Origin: Pseudoxanthomonas daejeonensis
GTDB lineage: Bacteria > Pseudomonadota > Gammaproteobacteria > Xanthomonadales > Xanthomonadaceae
Length of the DNA: 64,000 bases
Direction of reading: 5' to 3'
Assembly: GCF_010093205.1 (NCBI RefSeq)
Contig: NZ_PDWN01000010.1
Coordinates: 1-64,000, forward strand
The notes beneath the pieces are model-generated. The model did not search any database. It was not told the origin of the DNA and worked only from the letters and a program-made list of their open reading frames with translations. Position numbers and translations under genes: made by a program. Shown piece by piece: positions 27,691-38,182 of this stretch. Positions within the stretch are counted from its first letter, which is position 1. Each line of letters opens with the position of its first letter.

Positions 27691-28170
27691 ATGCTGCGCC
27701 CCCTCCTGCTGTCCACCCTGCTGCTGGCCGGTGGCGCGCATGCCGGCGGTGAAACCGCCGCGCCGGTCGTCGGCGTACCGGGAAGCACCTGCGGCCATGT
27801 CACCGACCAGCGCGGCGCGATCCCGAAGAGCCAGGACATCTTCCCGGTCGAGATCACCCGGATCGACGGCAGGAGCACGCCGCTCGATGCGCGCAACCGG
27901 CACGCCGTCCAGCCGGGCGCGCGCGTCCTCACGGTGACCGACCACATCGATCCGCACCGGTTGCCCGGTGCGGCGATCGCCCAGATCGCGAAGATGAAAC
28001 GCCTGGAAATGCAGCGCGCCTACAAACCGTTCACCGTCGAGGTGCAGCCGGGGGTGAGCTATGCGATCGGCGCGCGGCTGCTGCGCGACCGGCTCGATGC
28101 GCAGAGCATCCGCGACAACGCCTACTGGGAACCGGTGGTCTGGGAGCAGCGCCCGGAAGCCTGCCCGTAA
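27691..28170 (+). CDS. secreted protein of the Cys-pair/WEPVVW family (copy 4)
   Basis: A 159-aa exported protein from ATG 27691 (signal MLRPLLLSTLLLAGGAHA); the longer open frame to 27280 is a shadow of copy 3. The domain has Cys34, DIFPVEITRIDGRSTPL, QIAKMKRLEMQRAYKP, VEVQPGVSYAIGARLLRDRL, SIRDNAYWEPVVWEQRPE and Cys158. It is a recent-looking duplicate of copy 3, 29 nt downstream. It ends 14 nt from the convergent hda gene. Function unknown. Confidence 0.85.
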   Translation: MLRPLLLSTLLLAGGAHAGGETAAPVVGVPGSTCGHVTDQRGAIPKSQDIFPVEITRIDGRSTPLDARNRHAVQPGARVLTVTDHIDPHRLPGAAIAQIAKMKRLEMQRAYKPFTVEVQPGVSYAIGARLLRDRLDAQSIRDNAYWEPVVWEQRPEACP

Positions 28171-28184
28171 GGCACCGTGCGCGG

Positions 28185-28895
28185 TCAGCCGGCGGGAAGC
28201 AGTCCGCGCAGGAACGGCACGGTGACCCGCCGCTGGGCAGCCAGCGATTCGCGATCGATCCGTTCCAGCAGCGCCGCCAGCTGGGCGATATCCCGGCCGG
28301 TGCGGGTCAGCAGCCACTCGATCGCGGCTTCCTCCAGGACCAGTCCGCGACGTCGTGCGCGGTCGCGCAGCACCTCGCGCCGGCCATCGTCATCCAGTGG
28401 ATGCAAGGCAATGCGCGCGCACTGTCCGAGCCGCGAGCGCAGGTCCGGCAGGACCAGCGGCAACGCGGCCGGGGCGGCGCCGGCGAGATAGAGCACGCCC
28501 CGTCCCGCGGCGCGTGCGCGGTTGTGGAAATCGAACAGCGCGACCTCGTCGCCACGATCGCCGGCGATGGCGTCCAGGCCATCGAGCGCGACCACATCGA
28601 CCGCGTCGAGTGCGTCCAGCGCGTCACCGAGACGTCCTGCCGCCGCGCGCAGCGGCAGGTAGGCCGCACGCCGTCCGGCCTGCTCGGCCTCGGCGCACAC
28701 GGCCAGGCCCAGGTGGGTCTTGCCCGTGGCAGGGCCGCCCTCCACGTACAACCAGTCCGCGCCAGGCTCGCGCGCCAGCGCGCGCAACTGCGCGATCGCG
28801 CCCTCCGGGGCGCCGACGAAACCTTCAAGGCGCTGGTCGGGCGGATAGCGCAGCGACAACGGCAGCTGGGGCGTGGCCCCGGAGATACCGCTCAC
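28185..28895 (-). CDS. hda: DnaA regulatory inactivator Hda
   Basis: DnaA-like AAA+ protein, 236 aa, which with the beta clamp stimulates ATP hydrolysis by DnaA after initiation. The N-terminal QLPLSLRYPPDQRLEGFVGA includes the clamp-binding QLPLSL. Walker A is GGPATGKT at 53-60, Walker B is VALDGLDAIAG, and sensor and helical-lid sequence runs to the end (LLERIDRESLAAQRRVTVPFLR). It starts at a GTG in a GTGA overlap with perM; the longer frame to 29660 is antisense noise. Third gene of the DUF2066-perM-hda operon. Confidence 0.93.
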   Translation of the reverse strand: MSGISGATPQLPLSLRYPPDQRLEGFVGAPEGAIAQLRALAREPGADWLYVEGGPATGKTHLGLAVCAEAEQAGRRAAYLPLRAAAGRLGDALDALDAVDVVALDGLDAIAGDRGDEVALFDFHNRARAAGRGVLYLAGAAPAALPLVLPDLRSRLGQCARIALHPLDDDGRREVLRDRARRRGLVLEEAAIEWLLTRTGRDIAQLAALLERIDRESLAAQRRVTVPFLRGLLPAG

Positions 28896-30073
28896 GACTG
28901 CTCCGGTTCCCGGCTGGCAACCTGCTCCACCGTGCTCGGATCGACATAGGAGTCGAGCACGATCACCGCGTGCTCGCCGGTGTACAGGTCGCTTTCCCGG
29001 TAGCGCTCCTTGGCGAAGCGCAGCAGCACGTTGGCCACCGCCGCCACCGGCAACGCCAGCAGCATGCCGACGAAGCCGAACAGCTGGCCGCCGGCCATGA
29101 TCGCGAAGATCACCGCCATCGGATGCAGGCCGATCTTGTCGCCGACGATGCGCGGGGTCAGCACGTAGCTCTCCAGCATCTGGCCGACGGTGAACACCAC
29201 GCCCACCAGCACCAGCAGCTGCAGGTCGAAGCCCTGCGACTGGACCAGCGCCGCGACGAGCGCCAGGACCACGCCGGTGGTGGCGCCCAGGTAGGGAATG
29301 AAGCTGATGAACCCGGCGATCACGCCGATCAGCAGGCCGAGCTTGAGCCCGACCAGCGACAGGCCGATCGCGTAGATCAGCCCCAGCGCGATCATCACCA
29401 CGAACTGGCCGCGCAGGAACGCACCGAGCACGTCGTTGGACTCGCGCGCCAGGCGCGTCACCGTGCCCAGGTGGTCGCGCGGGACCAGCGCGGCTACGCG
29501 GTCGACCAGCATGTCCCAGTCGCGCAGGAAGTAGAACGTGAGGATCGGCAGCAGCACGATGTTGGCCACCCAGGCCAGCATCGCCACGCCCGAACGCGAC
29601 AGGTAGCCGAACACGGTCGCCGCGAATCCGCCGGCCTGGGTCCAGTGCGTCTTGACCCATTCGGTCAGCCGTTCGGTGTCGAGCCAGCCGACCAGGTCCA
29701 GGCCGGTCTTCTGTTCAAGCCAGGGCAACGCGGTCTGCAGGATCCAGTCGCGATACTCGGGCGCCGACTCGATCAGGGTCACGATCTGCCGCTCCAGCAG
29801 CGGCACCAGGATCAGCAGCGCGAGCACCACCACCAGCACCATGGCGCCGAACACCAGTCCGACCGCCAGGTTGCGCGAGAGGCCGCGCCTCTGCAGCCGG
29901 TCGGCCAGCGGGTCGCCCAGCCAGCCCAGCAGGGCGCCGAGCACGAACGGCGTCAGGATCGGGCCCAGCAGCCCGATCAACCACAACGATGCGGCGACCA
30001 CCACCAGCCACTTGAGCTGGCGCAGGAAGAGGGCGATCTCCTGCCCCGGCGTCTCTTCGCGATTGGCGCTCAT
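28892..30073 (-). CDS. perM: AI-2E/PerM family transporter
   Basis: Polytopic inner-membrane protein of 393 aa with about eight helices, grouped as WVVVAASLWLIGLLGPILTPF near the N-terminus and the C-terminal block GLIYAIGLSLVGLKLGLLIG, FISFIPYLGATTGVVLAL. The last is the family signature. Members have been linked to autoinducer-2 export or Na+/H+ exchange; the substrate here is not deducible. It is translationally coupled to both neighbours by 4-nt overlaps. Confidence 0.9.
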   Translation of the reverse strand: MSANREETPGQEIALFLRQLKWLVVVAASLWLIGLLGPILTPFVLGALLGWLGDPLADRLQRRGLSRNLAVGLVFGAMVLVVVLALLILVPLLERQIVTLIESAPEYRDWILQTALPWLEQKTGLDLVGWLDTERLTEWVKTHWTQAGGFAATVFGYLSRSGVAMLAWVANIVLLPILTFYFLRDWDMLVDRVAALVPRDHLGTVTRLARESNDVLGAFLRGQFVVMIALGLIYAIGLSLVGLKLGLLIGVIAGFISFIPYLGATTGVVLALVAALVQSQGFDLQLLVLVGVVFTVGQMLESYVLTPRIVGDKIGLHPMAVIFAIMAGGQLFGFVGMLLALPVAAVANVLLRFAKERYRESDLYTGEHAVIVLDSYVDPSTVEQVASREPEQS

Positions 30074-31176
30074 CGGATGCGGTACTCCGCCTGCACGCCT
30101 TCCACGGCCACGACCGGCGCATCGGCGCCCAGCATGCGCTGGAAGCCGGTCATGCCGGTGAGCAGGTCCAGATCGAACTCGACCCGCTCGCCATCGGCGC
30201 GGGCCGGCGCGATCCGGCGTACCACCGGCATCTTCTGCAGCATCGCCGATACCCGCAGGTAGTCCTCGGCGCTGCGCAGGCCGGTGAAGGCCACGCGGTA
30301 GGTTCCGGACGGTTCGGACGGCAGCGCCTTGGCGTAACGCTGGAACAGCGCCTCGGCGGCGACATCGGCGCCGCTGGCCATGGCGCGGCGCGCATCGCTG
30401 TCACTGACCGAACGCGTCGCCAGCACCCGCCCGGAATCGACGAAGGTCCAGTCGGCGGTCCAGCCACTGCCGCTGCGGTAGAGCTTGCCGATCAGCTGCA
30501 TCGGCGGGCTGTAGCGCGCCGAGGCGCGGGCCACCGCCGCCGGATCGTTGCGCCAGATCGCGCCGACCGCAGCCTGTTCGGCGGCGCCGCCGGCCGGCAG
30601 GCCGAGCTTGTAGCCCCGGTCCTGGGCGCGATCGAGCACGCTGCGCGCGGCATTGACCTGGCCGGCACTCAGCAGGCGCGGACCGCTGCCGTCATCGATC
30701 GCCAGCCAGAGCACCGGCTTGGGGCGCGGCTGCGGCCATACCGGCACGCCCAACGAGGCGGTGATCGAATCCACCGCCTCGGGCACGAAGCGCACCACCA
30801 GCATGGTCCGGAAGGTCGGCGCCCCGGCCGGGGATACGCCCTGGTCCTGGCGGTAGTCGTAGCTGTCGACGTAGGCCTTGGCGTTGCGCAGCTCCTGCGC
30901 CACCCCGGGCCGGTTGACCACGCCGGCGTCGCCGGACAGCTTTTCGAGCACCTGGGCCAGCGCGCGGGTGAAACCGGCCTCGCGTGCATCGCCGGCCTGG
31001 CTGTTGACTGGAACCTCGGCCGCATACAGTCCCTGCGCGCTGGCGACGTCGCCTTCGGTGCGCAGGCCGTCCTGCGCATGCGCGGCGGGCGAAGCCAGGC
31101 CCAGGGCGAGGAGAAGTCCGAAGACCGGGAGCAGGCCGGTGAAGGCGCGACCCATGGCGGCGCGGCTGGCTCGCAT
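30070..31176 (-). CDS. DUF2066 domain-containing exported protein
   Basis: A 368-aa protein with signal peptide [23 protein letters not shown] and the DUF2066 N-terminal half ([33 protein letters not shown]). The C-terminal region is a beta-sandwich-like repeat, [22 protein letters not shown]. Function is unknown, but gammaproteobacteria often place it before perM-hda and divergent from purM, as here. Start chosen at ATG 31176; 31155 is also possible. Confidence 0.85.
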   Translation of the reverse strand: MRASRAAMGRAFTGLLPVFGLLLALGLASPAAHAQDGLRTEGDVASAQGLYAAEVPVNSQAGDAREAGFTRALAQVLEKLSGDAGVVNRPGVAQELRNAKAYVDSYDYRQDQGVSPAGAPTFRTMLVVRFVPEAVDSITASLGVPVWPQPRPKPVLWLAIDDGSGPRLLSAGQVNAARSVLDRAQDRGYKLGLPAGGAAEQAAVGAIWRNDPAAVARASARYSPPMQLIGKLYRSGSGWTADWTFVDSGRVLATRSVSDSDARRAMASGADVAAEALFQRYAKALPSEPSGTYRVAFTGLRSAEDYLRVSAMLQKMPVVRRIAPARADGERVEFDLDLLTGMTGFQRMLGADAPVVAVEGVQAEYRIR

Positions 31177-31294
31177 GCAGATTCCTCGGCGGGCGTTGGG
31201 GGGGATCACGGCGAATTGTTGCCCGAATGGCGCCCGTGCGCCAATCGATGCACCTCGCCCGCGCCGCGCCCGGGGCCGCGCGCGGGCCGGCTGC

Positions 31295-31300
31295 TAGAAT
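31295..31300 (+). promoter_or_regulatory. -10 element of purM
   Basis: TAGAAT lies 34 nt before the GTG start of purM, in the 158-nt divergent spacer between the DUF2066 gene and purM. No PurR-type palindrome was recognised nearby. Confidence 0.5.
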
Positions 31301-31334
31301 ACGCGTCCCCCGGACCCTACCGCGCAGGCCCCAC

Positions 31335-32393
31335 GTGAGCCAGACCCCGACGCCCGTCCCCCTGACCTATCGTGACGCAGGCGTGGACATCGACGCCGGC
31401 AACGAGGTCGTCGAACGGATCAAGCCGCTGGTCAAGCGCAGCTTCCGTCCGGAAGTGATGGGTGGCCTGGGCGGCTTCGGCGCGCTGTTCGACCTCTCGA
31501 ACAAGTACCGCGAGCCGGTGCTGGTCTCGGGCACCGACGGCGTCGGCACCAAGCTCAAGCTGGCCCAGCAACTGGGCCGCCACGACACCATCGGCATCGA
31601 CCTGGTCGGAATGTGCGTCAACGACATCCTGGTCCAGGGTGCCGAGCCGCTGTTCTTCCTCGACTATTTCGCGACCGGCAAGCTGGACGTGGACACCACC
31701 GTGGCCGTGGTCGGTGGCATTGCCGCCGGCTGCACCGAGTCCGGTTGCGCCCTGATCGGCGGCGAGACCGCCGAGATGCCGGACATGTACCCACCGGGCG
31801 AGTACGACCTGGCCGGTTTCGCCGTCGGTGCGGTGGAGAAGTCGCAGCTGCTGGACGGCGCGAAGGTGCGCGAGGGCGACGTGCTGCTGGGCATCGCCTC
31901 CTCCGGACCGCATTCCAACGGCTATTCGCTGATCCGGCGCATCTACGACCGCGCCGGTCGTCCCGACGTGCAGGTCGGTGGCGTGGCCCTGGCCGACGCG
32001 CTGATGGCGCCGACCCGGCTGTACGTGAAGCCGGTGCTGGCGCTGCTGCGCGAACACGGCGACTCGATCCACGCCATGGCCCACATCACCGGCGGCGGCC
32101 TCACCGAGAACATCATCCGCGTCATCCCCGAGGGCCTGGGCCTGCAGATCGAGGCAAGCGCCATCGTCCTGCCGCCGGTGTTCGACTGGCTGCAGCGCGA
32201 AGGCGCGGTGGCCGATGCGGAGATGTGGCGCACCTTCAACTGCGGCGTCGGCTTCGTGCTGGTGCTGCCGCAGGCGGCGGTGGCGGCCGTTTCGGCCAGC
32301 CTGGATGCACAAGGTCTGGCCCATCGCGCGATCGGCCAGGTCTCACGCCTGTCGAGCGGTGCCGGCGACGGCGAACGCGTCCACATCGGCTGA
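31335..32393 (+). CDS. purM: phosphoribosylformylglycinamidine cyclo-ligase PurM
   Basis: AIR synthetase of purine biosynthesis, 352 aa from the GTG at 31335 (family length; sequence before it is low-complexity). Visible motifs are [67 protein letters not shown] and [14 protein letters not shown]. It is followed after 10 nt by purN. Confidence 0.97.
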   Translation: MSQTPTPVPLTYRDAGVDIDAGNEVVERIKPLVKRSFRPEVMGGLGGFGALFDLSNKYREPVLVSGTDGVGTKLKLAQQLGRHDTIGIDLVGMCVNDILVQGAEPLFFLDYFATGKLDVDTTVAVVGGIAAGCTESGCALIGGETAEMPDMYPPGEYDLAGFAVGAVEKSQLLDGAKVREGDVLLGIASSGPHSNGYSLIRRIYDRAGRPDVQVGGVALADALMAPTRLYVKPVLALLREHGDSIHAMAHITGGGLTENIIRVIPEGLGLQIEASAIVLPPVFDWLQREGAVADAEMWRTFNCGVGFVLVLPQAAVAAVSASLDAQGLAHRAIGQVSRLSSGAGDGERVHIG

Positions 32394-32403
32394 CCCGTTC
32401 CCG

Positions 32404-33087
32404 ATGAATCCCTCCACCGGACGCAAGCCGCGCCTGGCGGTGCTGGTATCCGGCCGCGGCAGCAACCTGCAGGCCATCCTCGATGCGATCGCCCGCGGCG
32501 AACTCGACGCGGAGATCGTGGGCGTGTTCTCCGACCGGCCCGACGCCGCCGCGCTCGATCGCGTCGCGCCTGCACTGCGCTGGAGTTTGGAAGCACGCCA
32601 GTTCCCGGACCGGGCCGCCTTCGATGCCATCCTCGCCACGGCGGTGGAAGCGACCGCTCCGGACTGGGTCTTCTGCGCCGGCTACATGCGCATCCTCGGC
32701 GACGCGTTCGTGCGGGGCTTCGACGGCCGCCTGCTCAACGTGCATCCCTCGCTGCTGCCCCGCTACAAGGGCCTGCGGACCCATGCCCGCGCGCTCCAGT
32801 CCGGCGACACCGAGCACGGCGCCAGCGTCCACTTCGTAGTGCCCGAGCTGGATGCCGGGGCGGTGGTCGCCCAGGCCCGCATCCCCGTCCAGCCCGGCGA
32901 CACCCCCGAAAGCCTCGCCGCGCGCCTGCTTCCCGAGGAACATCGCCTCGTGACAGCGACCCTGGCATTGGCGGCCGCCGGTCGGCTGGCTGAACACGGC
33001 GGTCAGGTCCAGCTCGATGGTCAGACCCTGTTTAGTCCGCTGCATCTAGATTCCACCGGAATCCTGCGCCCGGGATCACGCAGCTGA
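32404..33087 (+). CDS. purN: phosphoribosylglycinamide formyltransferase PurN
   Basis: Formyl-THF-dependent GAR transformylase, 227 aa from ATG 32404. It has VSGRGSNLQAILDAI at residues 14-28, the folate and catalytic segment AGYMRILGDAFVRGF, NVHPSLLPRYKGLRTHARAL (catalytic His), and GASVHFVVPELDAGAVVAQ with the catalytic Asp. Operon partner of purM. Confidence 0.97.
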   Translation: MNPSTGRKPRLAVLVSGRGSNLQAILDAIARGELDAEIVGVFSDRPDAAALDRVAPALRWSLEARQFPDRAAFDAILATAVEATAPDWVFCAGYMRILGDAFVRGFDGRLLNVHPSLLPRYKGLRTHARALQSGDTEHGASVHFVVPELDAGAVVAQARIPVQPGDTPESLAARLLPEEHRLVTATLALAAAGRLAEHGGQVQLDGQTLFSPLHLDSTGILRPGSRS

Positions 33088-33134
33088 CACCGTTTTCCGG
33101 GCATGCTGGGTCTTACCTCCAGTCACTTCCTCCC

Positions 33135-33920
33135 ATGCCCCGACGCCCGTTGCTTTCGCGCCTCCCGCTGCTTGCCGCCTGCCTGGTGCTGGCCGGACCG
33201 CTGTGCGCGCAGACGCAAACTGAACTGCCTCCGGCGACGGTGACGCCGGTCGAGCCGGAGCAGCCGGTATCAGTGCTCGAGCCGTTCCTCGCGACCTACG
33301 AGGCCCACTACCAGGGCAAGCCGGCGGGTAGCGCGACGATGCAGCTGGTGCGCGACGGCGACAGCCGCTGGCGGATCGACCTGACCATCCATGGCGAGCG
33401 CGGCATCGCCGGCCTGGCCCGGCTCAACCTGCAGCAGAGCACGGTGTTCGACACGCATGACGGCCATTACCGGCCGCTGACCCAGGCCACTGCACGCAGG
33501 GCGATGTTCTTCGGCAAGGAAGTCACCGGCATCTACGACTGGTCGGCGATGCAGGCGCACTGGGAAGGCGACCTGAAGAAGGAACGCCGCCGCCCGCTGC
33601 CGCTGCATGCCGGCGACATGAGCGCGCTGCTGATCAACCTGGCGATCATGCGCGACGCCGCGCCTGGCGCCACCCTGCAATACCGGATGGTCGACCTGGG
33701 GCGCGCGCGCGAATACGTGTACGAAGCGGCGAGCGAACCCGAGATCATGGCTGTCGGCGACATGAGCTACGACGCATTGCGCGTGGCCCGCACTTCCAGC
33801 GACGGCGACCAGACCGTGCTGTGGGTCGCCGGCGGCGTCCCCACGCCGATCCGCATCCTGCAACGCAAGGACGGCGAAGACGAAATCGACCTGCGCCTGG
33901 TCGAATACCGAGGAGTCTAG
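33135..33920 (+). CDS. DUF3108 exported protein (copy 1)
   Basis: A 261-aa exported protein with signal LLSRLPLLAACLVLAGPLCAQ. The DUF3108 domain reads FLATYEAHYQGKPAGSATMQL, GIYDWSAMQAHWEGDLKKER, LHAGDMSALLINLAIMRD and ILQRKDGEDEIDLRLVEY. It is followed two bases later by a paralogue, with which it is clearly homologous end to end. Family function is unknown; it is an envelope protein. Confidence 0.87.
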   Translation: MPRRPLLSRLPLLAACLVLAGPLCAQTQTELPPATVTPVEPEQPVSVLEPFLATYEAHYQGKPAGSATMQLVRDGDSRWRIDLTIHGERGIAGLARLNLQQSTVFDTHDGHYRPLTQATARRAMFFGKEVTGIYDWSAMQAHWEGDLKKERRRPLPLHAGDMSALLINLAIMRDAAPGATLQYRMVDLGRAREYVYEAASEPEIMAVGDMSYDALRVARTSSDGDQTVLWVAGGVPTPIRILQRKDGEDEIDLRLVEYRGV

Positions 33921-33922
33921 AA

Positions 33923-34612
33923 ATGACGAGTGGACGTATCCGATTCGCCCCGGCCCTGGGCCTGCTGCTGGCACTGGCCGGCACTTCCGCGCACGCCGCC
34001 GCGCTGGAACCGTTCACCGCCGACTACCAGGCCAAGTACCTGGGCATGCAGGCCACCGGCAGCATGACCCTGGCTTCCGAAGGCAACAATCGCTGGAAGT
34101 ACAGCCTCAACATCCGCAACCAGCTCGGCGACCTCAGCCAGAGCACGGTATTCGAGGAGCACCAGGGCCAGCTGCGTCCGCTCAGCAGCAGCGACCGCGC
34201 CGTGGCGCTGATGAAGAAGAAGAACGTCGACGCCATCTACGACTGGAAGAGCGGCCAGGCGACCTGGACAGGCGACGTCAAACCCGAACGCCGCGGCCCG
34301 GTGAAGCTGCAGGCCGGCGACATGGACGCGCTGCTGATCAACCTGGCCGTCGCCCGCGACCTGGCGGCCGGCAAGCCGCTCAGCTACCGCATGGTCGACG
34401 AAGGCCGGGTGAAGCAGATGCAGTGGGAGGTGATCGGCAAGGAACCGGTCACCATCGGCGGCGCGAGCAAGGAAGCGACCAAGGTCGTGCGTCGGACGGA
34501 CAGGCGCGAGATGTACGTGTGGCTGGTGCCGGGCATGCCGGTCCCCGCGCGCGTGCTCCAGCGCGAGAACGGCATGGATACCGTCGACCTGACCGTGCGC
34601 TCGGTGCGCTGA
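33923..34612 (+). CDS. DUF3108 exported protein (copy 2)
   Basis: A 229-aa paralogue of the preceding gene, with signal ALGLLLALAGTSAHA, then FTADYQAKYLGMQATGSMTL, AIYDWKSGQATWTGDVKPER, LQAGDMDALLINLAVARD and VLQRENGMDTVDLTVRSVR. GAGGAG nine bases before ATG 33923 fixes the start. Probably cotranscribed with copy 1. A hairpin follows, shared with the convergent EF-hand gene. Confidence 0.88.
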   Translation: MTSGRIRFAPALGLLLALAGTSAHAAALEPFTADYQAKYLGMQATGSMTLASEGNNRWKYSLNIRNQLGDLSQSTVFEEHQGQLRPLSSSDRAVALMKKKNVDAIYDWKSGQATWTGDVKPERRGPVKLQAGDMDALLINLAVARDLAAGKPLSYRMVDEGRVKQMQWEVIGKEPVTIGGASKEATKVVRRTDRREMYVWLVPGMPVPARVLQRENGMDTVDLTVRSVR

Positions 34613-34619
34613 AGACGCC

Positions 34620-34645
34620 CCGCCGCCGTCCCGTCGGGGCGGCGG
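34620..34645. terminator. hairpin between convergent DUF3108 and EF-hand genes
   Basis: CCGCCGCC pairs with GGCGGCGG across a 10-nt loop, seven bases after the DUF3108 stop and nine before the end of the convergent gene. No T-run is present. It is a plausible two-way transcription end. Confidence 0.45.
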
Positions 34646-34653
34646 CACCAGGG

Positions 34654-34955
34654 TCACTGCGCCGGTTCGAATACCGTCTTGCAGTCGACCCGGATCGCCT
34701 CACCCGTGCGATACCAGCGGAACGTCGTGCACTCGCGCACGCCTTCTTGTTCGCGCGACGCAGTGACCGCATAGAACGCCTGCGCGATCTCGCCACGGCT
34801 GACCTCGCCGTCTTCGTTCCAGTCCATGTCGGTGGTGTTGACGCCCCGGGTCACCGCCATGCCGGCCCAGCCGGCCCAGCCGACCGCCAGCAGCAGCACC
34901 GCGAGGATGCCCAGCAGCAGCTTGCGCCGCGGCGTCAGCCTGCCCTTGAGCAGCA

Positions 34956-34956
<1 letters not shown>
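34654..34956 (-). CDS. small membrane-anchored EF-hand-like protein
   Basis: A 100-aa protein: basic N-terminus (KGRLTPRRK), one helix LLLGILAVLLLAVGWAGWAG, then one EF-hand-like loop DMDWNEDGEVSRGEI at residues 43-57, where Asp/Asn/Asp/Glu fit calcium coordination. Two cysteines at 76 and 92 may pair. It overlaps the murA stop by one base, so it is cotranscribed with murA. Function unknown. Confidence 0.75.
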
Positions 34957-36504
<1,548 letters not shown>

Positions 36505-36518
36505 GGAGCGCTTTGGCC

Positions 36519-36524
36519 TAGAAT
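36519..36524 (+). promoter_or_regulatory. -10 element of the kdsD-lpt-rpoN operon
   Basis: TAGAAT lies 46 nt before the kdsD ATG, in the 66-nt divergent spacer with ibaG. No further promoter as good is visible before lptB. Confidence 0.5.
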
Positions 36525-36570
36525 GAAGCCCCGCATTCTAGCGAATCCGGACGCCCCGGACCGAGCCTGC

Positions 36571-37584
36571 ATGAGCCAGTCCCCGCTTTCCGCCCTGCCC
36601 TCCGCCCCGATGGCCCAGTCCCCGGGCCTGATCGCCAGCGCCCGCCGCGTGCTCGAGATCGAGGGCCAGGCACTGGCCGCCGTCGGTGCCCGCATCGGCG
36701 AGGATTTCGCCCGCGCATGCGCGCTGGTGATGGCGGGGCGTGGCCGGGTCGTCGCCACCGGGATGGGCAAGTCCGGGCACATCGCGCGCAAGATCGCCGC
36801 AACCCTGGCCTCCACCGGGACCCCCGCCTTCTTCGTCCATCCCGGCGAAGCCGGCCATGGCGACCTGGGCATGATCACCGACGCCGACGTGGTCCTGGCG
36901 ATCTCCTACTCCGGCGAATCCGACGAGATCCTGATGCTGCTGCCGGCGCTGCGCCGGCAGGGCAACACCGTGATCGCGATGACCGGGCGCCCGCAGTCGA
37001 GCCTGGCCCGCGAGGCCGACGTGCACCTGGACGTGTCGGTACCGGCCGAAGCCTGCCCGCTGCACCTGGCGCCGACCTCCAGCACCACCGCCACCCTCGC
37101 CCTCGGCGACGCCCTGGCCGTGGCCCTGCTGGAAGCGCGTGGCTTCACCGCCGACGATTTCGCCCGGTCGCATCCGGCCGGCAGCCTGGGTCGCCGCCTG
37201 CTGCTGCACATCGACGACGTCATGCACACCGGCGAGGCTTTGCCGCGCGTCGGTGCCGACGCCAGCGTGGCCGAGGCACTGGTGGAGATGAGCCGCAAGC
37301 GCCTGGGCATGACCGCGGTGGTCGATGGCGACGGCAAGCTGCTCGGGATCTTCACCGACGGCGACCTGCGCCGCGCGCTCGACCAGGGCATGGACGTGCG
37401 CCAGACCCCGATCGCCGGGGTGATGACCCGCGACCCGCGCACGGTCCGCGCCGGTCGCATGGCCAGCGAGGCCGCGCACCTGATGGAGCAGCACAGGATC
37501 AACGGCCTGATCGTGGTCGATGGCGACGACCGCGCGGTCGGCGCGCTCAATATTCATGACCTGTTGCGCGCGCGCGTGGTTTAA
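36571..37584 (+). CDS. kdsD: arabinose-5-phosphate isomerase KdsD
   Basis: Converts ribulose-5-P to arabinose-5-P, the first step of KDO synthesis for LPS. It is 337 aa from ATG 36571. An N-terminal SIS domain (ATGMGKSGHIARKIAATLAS, HPGEAGHGDLGMI, SYSGESDEIL, APTSSTTATLALGDALA) is followed by two CBS domains (HTGEALPRVG through FTDGDLRRAL, and MTRDPRTVRAG through GALNIHDLLR). The long upstream open frame is antisense to murA. Confidence 0.96.
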   Translation: MSQSPLSALPSAPMAQSPGLIASARRVLEIEGQALAAVGARIGEDFARACALVMAGRGRVVATGMGKSGHIARKIAATLASTGTPAFFVHPGEAGHGDLGMITDADVVLAISYSGESDEILMLLPALRRQGNTVIAMTGRPQSSLAREADVHLDVSVPAEACPLHLAPTSSTTATLALGDALAVALLEARGFTADDFARSHPAGSLGRRLLLHIDDVMHTGEALPRVGADASVAEALVEMSRKRLGMTAVVDGDGKLLGIFTDGDLRRALDQGMDVRQTPIAGVMTRDPRTVRAGRMASEAAHLMEQHRINGLIVVDGDDRAVGALNIHDLLRARVV

Positions 37585-37609
37585 CGGCCCATCCCACCAA
37601 GGTTCCTAC

Positions 37610-38182
37610 GTGCCCTACGATCCCCTCGCCCACGTCGATGCCGACATCCGCGAACGCGCCGCGCGCATCGGCCTGCTGTGCCTGGACGTGGACGGCACCC
37701 TGACTGATGGCCGGCTCTACTTCGACAGCGAAGGCCGCGAAATGAAGGCCTACAGCGTACTGGACGGCCAAGGGCTGACCCAGCTGCGCCGGTTCGGTTT
37801 CCAGGTCGCGCTGATCACCGCCCGCCACAGCCTCTCGGCCAGGAAGCGTGGCGAAGACCTGGGCCTGGAGACCTTCATCGGCGTGCAGGACAAGCTGTCG
37901 TGCATGGATGAGCTGGCCGCGCGGCACGGCCTGGACCGCGAACGGACCGCCTTCGTCGGCGACGACCTGCCCGACCTGGACTGCCTGCGCACGGTGGGCC
38001 TGTCGGTGGCGCCAGCGAACGCGCATCCGTGGATCGCCGAAATCGTGCACTGGAAGACCCGCGCGCGCGCCGGCGAGGGCGCGGTCCGGGAAGTCTGCGA
38101 CGTGCTGCTGGCCGCGCAGGGCCATGTGCCAGCAATCCTGGCCGGCGCGGCCCCCGGCTCGCGCGACGGACGCCACGCATGA
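37610..38182 (+). CDS. kdsC: KDO-8-phosphate phosphatase KdsC
   Basis: HAD-family C0 phosphatase, 190 aa from GTG 37610 (AAGG upstream). It has the nucleophile motif LDVDGTLTDGRLYF, ITARHSLSARKRGEDL, the tetramer-loop FIGVQDKL, and FVGDDLPDLDCLRTVGLSVAPANAHP. It removes phosphate from KDO-8-P. It overlaps lptC by 4 nt. Confidence 0.95.
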   Translation: MPYDPLAHVDADIRERAARIGLLCLDVDGTLTDGRLYFDSEGREMKAYSVLDGQGLTQLRRFGFQVALITARHSLSARKRGEDLGLETFIGVQDKLSCMDELAARHGLDRERTAFVGDDLPDLDCLRTVGLSVAPANAHPWIAEIVHWKTRARAGEGAVREVCDVLLAAQGHVPAILAGAAPGSRDGRHA

